A stretch of 38,144 bases of DNA from CADEED01 sp035286365 (GTDB taxonomy: Bacteria; Pseudomonadota; Gammaproteobacteria; Steroidobacterales; Steroidobacteraceae): contig DATHJZ010000186.1 in the NCBI GenBank assembly GCA_035286365.1, positions 1 through 38,144 of the forward strand, read 5' to 3'. This document shows positions 32,114 through 38,144 of this stretch, piece by piece. The notes beneath the pieces were generated by a model. The model did not search any database. It was not told where the DNA came from and was given only the letters and a program-made list of their open reading frames with translations. The position numbers were made by a program, and so were the translations under genes. Numbering within the stretch: the stretch's first letter is position 1; the number at the start of each line of letters is the position of its first letter.

Positions 32114-33433
32114 CTACCTGGCGCGGACCTTGCTCATCTGGCGCGCGTGCGCCGCGATGATTCGCAGCGTCGAGACATCCGAGTCGAACACGCAATAGAG
32201 GCCCTGCGGCTCCTGCGGCGGGTCGCCCACGAAACCGTCACCAGCCTTCCACATGGAATCCGGATTCCTGGTTCGGCCTCCACCGCCCCAGGCCCAGAAG
32301 TTCGAGCCCGCGATGGCATCCCCGGCCATCGCGCGCCGCGTCAGCAGCCCGAAAATCGCCGTGTAGAACCTGTCGCGGTACACCGTGGTGGCGCTGGGTG
32401 CGTACGAGCCATCGTCGCGATTGATGCCGAACTCCTCGAGCACGATGGGCTTGCCCAGCGTGTTGGCCGTGTCGATGTGCCAGTTGAGGTAGTCCTGCAT
32501 CTTCGACCACGCGCCATCGTACGTTGCCGCGGATTCCTTGGGCTTGTACCAGCCCCAGTTCGGCGCCCACATGTGATACGTCAGGTAGTCCACGTTCCTG
32601 GACGAATGCGATTTCACATACAGGTCGCGCGAGCCGGCCGTACCCATCCAGCCTTCGTTGCCCGTGCTGATCAACTGCTTTGGCGCGAGCGCCTTGATGA
32701 ATCCGGCGGTGGAATCGACCCACTGCGTGAACGCGTCAAAATGTTTGCTGTTGCCATCGGCGCCCGGACGCGGCTCGTTCGCGAGCTGCCAGGACATGAT
32801 GGTCGGGTCCTGGTCGTAGAGCCGGCCGCTGACCGAGTTCTTGCGCGTGACCAGTTGTTTGACCGCGGCGCGAAACGCGTCGTTGGCCTTGTCATCGCGA
32901 TAGAACGACGCGGAGGCTTCCATGTAGGCGTTCCAGTCGCCGGTCACATCCGGATCCGCCGCCGGCTTGCCGGTGGACCAGCTCGCATAGGTAGCCATGC
33001 CGCCCGACCACTGCCAGAAGTTGTTGACGTAGAGCACGGCCTTCATGTCGCGCCTGGCCATCTCGTCGAGCAGGAAATCGAGACCCAGCCACAACGTTTC
33101 GTCCACCTTTCCCGGACCCTGCAGAACGGCTGGCGTTACGGCGCGCTTCAGGACGCTCTTCTCGGAAATCGCCAGCACGCGCAGATTCGTGATGCCCTGC
33201 GAGGCGAGCTGGTCGAGCTCCCGCGTGAGGCGCGCCCGGTCTCCCGTCGGGCCGGGCGAGCCCAGATACATGCCGTACCAGAGATTGGCGCCGGCGTAGT
33301 AGTAAGGCTTGCCGTCGATTTCGAAGTGCTTGCCCTTCACATTGACGAAGCCCGACTGCGCCGGCGCCGCGGCGACAATGCCCGCCAACATCATCGAGAC
33401 AGCGGCCATCAACAACGCGATGCGTTTCGACAT
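32114..33433 (-). CDS. Secreted GH5 endo-beta-1,4-mannanase
   Basis: 439 aa. AGGGGG precedes the ATG at 33433; signal peptide MSKRIALLMAAVSMMLAGIV with cleavage after APA (about residue 25). TIM-barrel GH5 signatures: FEIDGKPYYYAGANLWYG, the acid/base Glu220 in WQLANEPRPG, YHMWAPNWGWY, and nucleophile Glu333/334 in IVLEEFG, ending with SNFWAWGG. This set fits subfamily GH5_7 mannanases. No carbohydrate-binding module or anchor. With the esterase at 26.2 kb it suggests plant hemicellulose use. The open frame continues to 34018 over the next gene and is not coding. Confidence 0.9.
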   Translation of the reverse strand: MSKRIALLMAAVSMMLAGIVAAAPAQSGFVNVKGKHFEIDGKPYYYAGANLWYGMYLGSPGPTGDRARLTRELDQLASQGITNLRVLAISEKSVLKRAVTPAVLQGPGKVDETLWLGLDFLLDEMARRDMKAVLYVNNFWQWSGGMATYASWSTGKPAADPDVTGDWNAYMEASASFYRDDKANDAFRAAVKQLVTRKNSVSGRLYDQDPTIMSWQLANEPRPGADGNSKHFDAFTQWVDSTAGFIKALAPKQLISTGNEGWMGTAGSRDLYVKSHSSRNVDYLTYHMWAPNWGWYKPKESAATYDGAWSKMQDYLNWHIDTANTLGKPIVLEEFGINRDDGSYAPSATTVYRDRFYTAIFGLLTRRAMAGDAIAGSNFWAWGGGGRTRNPDSMWKAGDGFVGDPPQEPQGLYCVFDSDVSTLRIIAAHARQMSKVRAR

Positions 33434-33489
33434 GGATTCCCCCTGGGTGCGAATCGCCGCGATATTAGCAATGTCAGCGGCGCGCCGGC

Positions 33490-34113
33490 TCACTTCCACT
33501 CGAGCTGCTGCAGTGCGGCCGCGATATTCGCGCGCGCCGGCTGTTCGTATTTCTCGTAGAACCGGTCGTTCTGGTAGATAGCCGGGCGTTCGAGCAACGA
33601 GTTGAGCAGCTTGCGGCGCCCCTCGACGTAGCGCGCCCGCGGCACCCACCAGTACTCGCGCCGCACCGCGCGTTCGAACTGGCCGTAGATTTCCGGGGGC
33701 GTACCGAGGTTCGTGAGGTCTATGTCCAGCACCAGCGCGGTATCGCCCGCGAAGCCTGCTTCTCGATGCGTCGTCGCGAGAATCATCTGCCTGATTCGCT
33801 TGACGGCATCGGTCGGCGCGGCGCGCAGCGCCTGCCCGGCAAGAATCGCACTCTGCGCCTCGTTGTCGCGACGCCAGCTGCGGTAGATCGCGTCGTGAAA
33901 CCACAGCGCCAGCTCGACCTCGGCCGGCCGTACGGCGAGCTCGCGCGCGGAATCGAATTCGCGCAGGCAGGCTTCGAGGTGTGACAGCGTGTGGTAGTGC
34001 CGGCCGATGCTGCGCCACCCGCGCCGCACTTTGCGGTATTCACTCTCGTCGGGAGCGACGCTGACGGCAATGCACGCTCTGCTCCAGCGCTCGAAGTTCA
34101 CGCGGGGAGTCAT
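33490..34113 (-). CDS. HD-type predicted metal-dependent hydrolase
   Basis: 207 aa from the ATG at 34113. Motifs: RHYHTLSHLEACLREFD (first His pair) and ALWFHDAIYRSW (the His-Asp pair), followed by ATTHREAG and LVLDIDLTNLG, the HD-superfamily order of the 'predicted metal-dependent HD hydrolase' group. Substrate unknown; nucleotides or phosphate esters are typical of the superfamily. Ends YEKYEQPARANIAAAL. No clear ribosome-binding site was found for 34113; starts at 34146 or 34191 are possible. Same strand as the mannanase, 56 nt upstream of it. Confidence 0.8.
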   Translation of the reverse strand: MTPRVNFERWSRACIAVSVAPDESEYRKVRRGWRSIGRHYHTLSHLEACLREFDSARELAVRPAEVELALWFHDAIYRSWRRDNEAQSAILAGQALRAAPTDAVKRIRQMILATTHREAGFAGDTALVLDIDLTNLGTPPEIYGQFERAVRREYWWVPRARYVEGRRKLLNSLLERPAIYQNDRFYEKYEQPARANIAAALQQLEWK

Positions 34114-34366
34114 GGCCGTAGACTGCGCCCGCGAACAAGGCAAATCCATCGGCGGGTGGTCCCCAAAGACCGGCCAGAACGTTCCGGGCAACTCGGTTGG
34201 CAGACTGCGGGCAGGAGTGTCGTGGGAACACGCCTGGCCGGCCCTCAGGGTGGAGTCAAAGGCTAGCGATGTCGCGAGGCCGCAGGAATTGCGCGTGCAA
34301 GAGAAGTGCAGGACGGCGCAGTCCTACTGGCGGACGCGCGTGCGCTCAAAGCCGATCGCATCGACG

Positions 34367-34450
34367 TTATTGAATCAATCCGAGCAGCAGCGCCGCGGCC
34401 AGAAAGAAGAGCGTCGTAAACGTTGCAGGTAGATACGAAATCGAAGTCAC
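34367..34450 (-). CDS. Possible hydrophobic mini-protein (27 aa)
   Basis: GTG at 34450 opens MTSISYLPATF followed by one membrane segment (TTLFFLAAALLLGLIQ), ending at 34367. The frame is open back to 34645, which would make a 92-residue protein with the same tail. No convincing ribosome-binding site for either form. Reported only because the segment is strongly hydrophobic in a region otherwise empty. Confidence 0.22.
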   Translation of the reverse strand: MTSISYLPATFTTLFFLAAALLLGLIQ

Positions 34451-34652
34451 TTCATCAGCCCCGGTGTGCGTAACGACCCGGCGCTTCTTGAAGAGCGTTT
34501 CGGGCCTGCTGTACTTTATCGAGTGCCGAGTGTGGCGTGAGCCGATGCGTTCCGGCAAGCCGGTCGATTTCCCGGCGGCGATGAAACGAGACATTTGTCC
34601 GTTTTGTCTGAGACGCAGAAATTGCTCGTAAATGCTTGATATCAAAGGTCTC

Positions 34653-34672
34653 GAGACCGGTGACCCGGTCTC
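34653..34672. repeat. Short hairpin downstream of the zinc-ribbon gene
   Basis: 8-bp perfect stem GAGACCGG / CCGGTCTC with a TGAC loop; the left arm also overlaps the 12-bp palindrome GGTCTCGAGACC. No T run on either strand, so a weak terminator or mRNA-end hairpin at most. Confidence 0.45.
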
Positions 34673-34691
34673 AAGACATCACGCCTGCGGC

Positions 34692-34844
34692 TCACGCCGA
34701 CTTTTTTTGCTTCGCGCTGGCCTCGCGCAGCTTGGTGGCGCATTCCTCGCAGCACACCTCCACAGTTTTTCCGCCGATTTTCACTTTGATCGTCGATGCG
34801 GGATCCAGCGGGTAGTCGCAGGCCGCACAGGTTTTCTTCGTCAT
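34692..34844 (-). CDS. Small zinc-ribbon protein (50 aa)
   Basis: Begins MTKKTCAACDYPLD and ends ASAKQKKSA; GAGGAG lies 6-11 nt before the ATG. Two cysteine pairs, CAAC at residues 6-9 and CCEEC at 31-35, give a four-Cys zinc or other metal site with a short beta-hairpin between (IKVKIGGKTVEV). The second half resembles the TRASH-type metal-binding motif found in heavy-metal proteins. Cytosolic, lysine-rich C-terminus. Function unknown; metal sensing or carrying is inference. It lies 93 nt downstream of the AraC gene on the same strand. Confidence 0.85.
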   Translation of the reverse strand: MTKKTCAACDYPLDPASTIKVKIGGKTVEVCCEECATKLREASAKQKKSA

Positions 34845-34937
34845 GGGATTCTCCTCGAGACGCCCACGTTTCGGGGCGCATCCAGGATTTCATCCGGGCC
34901 ACTTTGCGGCTGTCGAAATCTTTAGCGAAAAGGGCTA

Positions 34938-35798
34938 TTAGCCGACATCGGTGCGGAATTCGGCGGGCGTCAGGCCGTACGCCTGCTTGAACGCGGCGGA
35001 GAAATGGCTGTGGCTGGAGAACCCCAGATCCTGCGCAAGCGCGGAAAGATCCTCGCGCTCAGGCAACAGATCGAGTGCGCGCGCCAGGCGCAGCCGCAGG
35101 TGATATCGATACAGCGGCATGCCTTCGACCTGCTGGAACACCTGGGTCAGGTACACGGGCGAGCCGCGAATCTCCGCGGCGATCGCGGCAAGCGTCCAGC
35201 GGCGCGACAGATCACCCGCCAGCAGCACCTTGACTCTATCTACCAGCCGGCGGCGCACATACGTCGCGCCCTGTTCGTGCGTGGTGCGCGGTCCGATCGC
35301 GCGCAACACCAGCGTCAGCGACAACCCCTCGGCCTCGAGCGGTTCGATGCTGCCGTTCTGCAGCGAATGCTTCAACAGCATCACCAGCGCCTGCGCGCGC
35401 GCATCGATGCGCAGATGCTGCTGGCTGAAGGTGAACACGCTGCCCTCGTTCACCAGCTGCTTCGGCGCGAGCTCGCGCAACGTCGGCTCCGACACGCTCA
35501 CCACGAGGCTTGCGTCGCCACCCGTCACCGGATGGCTGACCTGGTATCCCTGCCCTTCGTTGAAGAACAACACGTGATTTGCATCGGCCACGGCCTGCTC
35601 GCCGCCCACGTGGCGCAGGTACACGCCGCGGTACGGGAAAACGAAATGCGTGTGCGAAGCGCACTCCTGCGCACTGCGATGCCGGCACGTGCCGCTGCAG
35701 TTCACGTGACGGACCACCACCGTGCCCGAATCGAGCAGGCGCTCCACCGTGAATTCCTTCATCGGTGTGTCGAGTGGATTGGGCGCGGGCGTGGCCAT
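34938..35798 (-). CDS. AraC-family transcriptional regulator
   Basis: 286 aa from ATG 35798 (alternatives: TTG 35807, ATG 35762). The N-terminal cupin-like sensor contains a Cys/His cluster (Cys, Cys, His, Cys, His, His between about residues 37 and 54: NCSGTCRH...ECASHTHF), then FPYRGVYLRHVGG and NHVLFFNEGQGYQVSHP. The C-terminal double helix-turn-helix has WTLAAIAAEIRGSPVYLTQVF and LSALAQDLGFSSHSHFSAAF, ending YGLTPAEFR. It starts 11 nt after the stop of the haloperoxidase-like gene, so the two are one operon and that gene or the zinc-ribbon gene may be its target. Confidence 0.92.
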   Translation of the reverse strand: MATPAPNPLDTPMKEFTVERLLDSGTVVVRHVNCSGTCRHRSAQECASHTHFVFPYRGVYLRHVGGEQAVADANHVLFFNEGQGYQVSHPVTGGDASLVVSVSEPTLRELAPKQLVNEGSVFTFSQQHLRIDARAQALVMLLKHSLQNGSIEPLEAEGLSLTLVLRAIGPRTTHEQGATYVRRRLVDRVKVLLAGDLSRRWTLAAIAAEIRGSPVYLTQVFQQVEGMPLYRYHLRLRLARALDLLPEREDLSALAQDLGFSSHSHFSAAFKQAYGLTPAEFRTDVG

Positions 35799-35809
35799 CG
35801 AGGCCAACC

Positions 35810-37024
35810 CTACTTCTTCTGCGGGTGCCTCGCCACTGCCAGCGCCCCGATCTTCTGTCCCATTTCGGCGCCGACTTCGGTCGAATTGCGGAAGTGCACA
35901 CCGTCATAAATTCGCGCGTTGCTGACTTCCTGCACGAACGCGTCGATCGTCGTCCAGCTGCGCGCGACGTTGTCGGCGGTCGGGCTGGTCGTCGTCAGCG
36001 TAGGAACCGGCCCCGTACCGATCTCGGCGCGCAGCACCTCACCGAACGCCGCCGCCACGATGCAGTGCGCGCAGGGATATTCGGGATGCATCGGCGTGTC
36101 GATGAACGGCCGCCACGAAGGATCCCGTTCCGTCGCATCGTTGCCGTCGATATCGCCATTGCGGATCGCGGTGATCGGGCGCCAGAAGCCATACGTGTAC
36201 TTGCCGTCGAACACTGCGATCAGCGCATCGTCCGCAGCCTGCGTGGCGACCGCAAACAACCTCGTGTTCTGCAACACATCCCGCCCGTGCATGTTGGCTA
36301 CGACGCGCACGACCGCGTAGTAGATAGTCGGCCGGGTGGCCTCCCAGAACCGCGCCATTGCGGTCTGCTCGGCAGTGCGCGTGCTGCCCTGCCGCGCGCC
36401 GACCGCCTTGATCTCGTTGTAGTCGCGCGCCCAGAGTGCGCTTCCGAGTGCCGGCGGCGGCCCCGGCCGGAACTGCGAGGCGCTGGTCATGTTCCAGCAC
36501 GGATTTCTTCCTGGCCACTGCGGCACCGCGGGAAGCGTCGTCGGCACGTAGACGCCAGCGGTCGTGAACGGGCGATACGATTCCTGCGTCATCGCGCCGT
36601 CGTTCGCGCGTTGCTCGAGCAGCTGCGTGGCGGCCGCGACACCCGCCTCGACACCCGCCACTTTTGCCGCTCCATCCGGAATCCTTGCGAGGAATTCCTG
36701 ATAGGCCGCGTCGACCGCCGGCTGCTGCGACGGCACCAATTGCCGCAGCGTGAGGTGGCTGGCCGCAGCGATCGCTGCCTCCACCGAGGCCCCTTTGGCG
36801 GCGTCGAGTTTCAACACCGGTGCGGGGTAGCGGCGCGCGATCGCGTTGGCAGCTTCATACGCGGCGGTGTGCATGATCGCCATCGCGCGACTCGCGGGCG
36901 GGGGCCCAAGGTCGCCGGCGGTGATGATCTCGCCCGCCTTGATGTTCCAGTCGACGATCGCATCCGCCGCGGCCACGCGAACGCTGACGAGCGCGAGCAC
37001 CAGAACCCTGAGTAGTGTTTTCAT
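35810..37024 (-). CDS. Vanadium-dependent haloperoxidase-like (PAP2) secreted protein
   Basis: 404 aa with signal peptide (KTLLRVLVLALVSVRVAAA, cut near residue 20). The vanadate/phosphate-binding residues of the haloperoxidase/PAP2 superfamily are in place: Lys275 and Arg282 in KYTYGFWR, His320 in HPEYPCAHC, and Arg371 and His377 in RIYDGVHFR. The canonical Ser-Gly-His is Cys318-Ala319-His320 here, a variant that leaves vanadium use and halide oxidation uncertain; acid phosphatase activity is an alternative. It forms an operon with the AraC gene downstream. Export and context suggest a periplasmic role. Confidence 0.85.
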   Translation of the reverse strand: MKTLLRVLVLALVSVRVAAADAIVDWNIKAGEIITAGDLGPPPASRAMAIMHTAAYEAANAIARRYPAPVLKLDAAKGASVEAAIAAASHLTLRQLVPSQQPAVDAAYQEFLARIPDGAAKVAGVEAGVAAATQLLEQRANDGAMTQESYRPFTTAGVYVPTTLPAVPQWPGRNPCWNMTSASQFRPGPPPALGSALWARDYNEIKAVGARQGSTRTAEQTAMARFWEATRPTIYYAVVRVVANMHGRDVLQNTRLFAVATQAADDALIAVFDGKYTYGFWRPITAIRNGDIDGNDATERDPSWRPFIDTPMHPEYPCAHCIVAAAFGEVLRAEIGTGPVPTLTTTSPTADNVARSWTTIDAFVQEVSNARIYDGVHFRNSTEVGAEMGQKIGALAVARHPQKK

Positions 37025-37117
37025 GCGCGCGACTATGAACCCGTCGCGGCCGTCCCACTAGTCCAACAAATGGACCTGGCGCGACGCGCCCGGCGCGTGC
37101 CGCGCCTTGCGGCCTGA

Positions 37118-38144
37118 CTACTCGAACCGGCTGCTGCGGATGCCCGACTCGGGCGAGCCCAGGTCCTTCCATACAGCGACCGCATTGCCCTGCGTATCGA
37201 TCGCGACCGCGATATCCGACGCTTCGCCGAACTCTTCCTCACTGTCGGTATCTTCCTGGTCGATGACCTCCGGCACCCCCCACAGTTGGGTCGCGCCGTT
37301 GAATTCGTTGGCGATGACTTCATAAGGCGCCAGCTGATTTTCAGGCAGGATCGCCGAATACAGCGTCCACAGCGCGACCGTGTCGCCCGCGGCGTTGCTC
37401 ACCAGCTCCATTTCCGTCGACTCGGCGCCGAAGCCCACGCGCGAGTAGTCGCCGATGTTCTGCTGCGTGCCCCAGCCCGTTCCGGGCACGTAGCGGTTCG
37501 AGACGTAGTGACCCTCGTCGACATCGTTCTGGACCCACATCGCCATCACGTTGCCCGCACCATCGATCGCGGCGCGCGGGTCGTAGGCATTGCTCAACTC
37601 ACCCGTGTTGCCGGTTTCGACGATGACGGGCGTCGCCCAACTTTCGCCGGTGAGGCGATTCGACACGATGTGCAGGCGCGTGCCGTCGTAGCGCGACCAC
37701 ACGACGGTCGCGACACCCGCGGCATCGACGACCACGTTGTAGCGGAAGAAGACCTCTTCGGCCTCGGGATCGCTCCACGCACGATCCACCGGCTGCGGCG
37801 CCGTCCAGGTGTTCGTCGCCATGTCGTAGCGGCTTGAATAGAGGTAGTAGTCAGCGAAGGTGTCGAGTTGGTAACGCTGACGCCAGACGGTCACCGCGTC
37901 GCCATCGGCGTTCATGGCGAACGTCGGCTCACGCGCGAACATGGTGGGGTCCAGCGCGCCCACGATCTGGGTCGAGTTCGCAGGCTGCACCCACCCGCCG
38001 CCGGGTGAATAGCGGTTGTAACGAATCACACCGAAGTCTTCGAACACCACCAGCACGTTTCCGGATGCGTCCATGGAAACCTTGTGCAGACCGGCGCCCT
38101 GGACGTTATCCAGCGTACTGGTAAACACGTACTCCGGGGCGCTC
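37118..38144 (-). CDS. C-terminal part of a repeat/beta-propeller-like protein (partial)
   Basis: The frame stays open through the right edge, so the 5' end and any signal peptide lie outside. Over 340 visible residues contain repeated blocks of the form D-x-x-G-N-x-x-(A/V)-x-W, e.g. DASGNVLVVFED, NADGDAVTVWRQ, DGAGNVMAMWVQ, NAAGDTVALWT and DTQGNAVAVWKD, about 50-65 residues apart. This suggests a beta-propeller or similar extracellular scaffold. A highly acidic stretch (DQEDTDSEEEFGE) near the end may bind Ca2+. No anchor at the C-terminus. Function not assignable. Followed after 93 bp by the haloperoxidase-like gene on the same strand. Confidence 0.75.
   Translation of the reverse strand, partial: SAPEYVFTSTLDNVQGAGLHKVSMDASGNVLVVFEDFGVIRYNRYSPGGGWVQPANSTQIVGALDPTMFAREPTFAMNADGDAVTVWRQRYQLDTFADYYLYSSRYDMATNTWTAPQPVDRAWSDPEAEEVFFRYNVVVDAAGVATVVWSRYDGTRLHIVSNRLTGESWATPVIVETGNTGELSNAYDPRAAIDGAGNVMAMWVQNDVDEGHYVSNRYVPGTGWGTQQNIGDYSRVGFGAESTEMELVSNAAGDTVALWTLYSAILPENQLAPYEVIANEFNGATQLWGVPEVIDQEDTDSEEEFGEASDIAVAIDTQGNAVAVWKDLGSPESGIRSSRFE

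Larger units (their letters stand above)
34114..34691. other. Intergenic region without a confident gene
   Basis: 578 bp between the HD-protein and zinc-ribbon genes. It holds a possible hydrophobic mini-ORF (34367-34450, minus) and a hairpin at 34653-34672 (GAGACCGG / CCGGTCTC around TGAC), just past the 3' end of the zinc-ribbon gene. Other open frames here overlap on both strands and show no similarity or ribosome-binding site. Confidence 0.5.

Noticed and set aside
33434..34018. Upstream extension of the mannanase frame
   Set aside because: Would bury the signal peptide and overlap the HD-protein gene.
1..38144. tRNA, rRNA, CRISPR array, phage or insertion sequence
   Set aside because: No cloverleaf, array of spaced repeats, integrase or transposase frame was found by eye.

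Overview
The window reads as the chromosome of a GC-rich gammaproteobacterium. Two conserved gammaproteobacterial housekeeping neighbourhoods lie close together: coaBC-dut / radC-rpmB-rpmG-mutM, and coaD-rsmD / ftsY-ftsE-ftsX-rpoH. GC-rich coding sequence, GTG and TTG starts, and accessory genes for secreted hydrolases, a beta-mannanase and many sensors suggest an environmental lineage near Steroidobacterales, Nevskiales or Xanthomonadales. That placement is inference. I see no rRNA, tRNA, CRISPR array, transposase or phage gene.

Layout. 1-3.5 kb: the 3' end of a coiled-coil gene, the coaBC-dut operon (coenzyme A, dUTPase), radC, and rpmB-rpmG with a clear promoter and terminator. 3.8-5.4 kb: two base-excision repair glycosylases, mutM and an AlkA-type enzyme. 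5.5-9.6 kb: a secreted alpha/beta hydrolase converging on the rsmD-coaD-ggt operon. 9.8-12 kb: a large VolA-like lipase lipoprotein sitting between rsmD and ftsY. 12-15.8 kb: ftsY-ftsE-ftsX, then rpoH, whose promoter overlaps a near-perfect CIRCE (HrcA) operator. 15.9-20.8 kb: a methyltransferase, an OmpA-like lipoprotein, a hotdog-fold protein, an Mpo1-like protein, a glutaryl-CoA dehydrogenase, a glutathione transferase and a small L7/L12-like membrane protein.

20.8-25 kb is the most system-like stretch. It holds an orphan ExbD, a minus-strand mini-operon of two tiny overlapping ORFs, the divergent two-component pair PdsR/PdsS (the 'dedicated sortase system' type, here without a sortase or target in view), and a promoter-to-terminator non-coding RNA of about 390 nt that matches no family I know. 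25-29.2 kb: a lipoprotein, an unknown anchored protein, an esterase, a rhomboid protease, a 2OG-Fe(II) oxygenase-like protein and a periplasmic beta-propeller. 29.2-34.1 kb: a small membrane protein, a soluble hybrid histidine kinase, a secreted GH5 mannanase and an HD-type hydrolase. 34.7-38.1 kb: a 50-residue zinc-ribbon protein, an AraC regulator, a vanadium-haloperoxidase-like protein and a partial repeat protein.

Fine structure. Coupled genes use 4-nt ATGA or GTGA overlaps (coaBC/dut, rsmD/coaD, pdsR/pdsS, the two tiny ORFs). Several convergent pairs abut or overlap at their stop codons with no terminator. Three intergenic hairpin elements share GGTGCC and/or GGGGACA termini and look like one REP-type repeat family. 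The heptamer TTGTTAG is strongly over-represented between 8.8 and 25.7 kb, in several reading frames.
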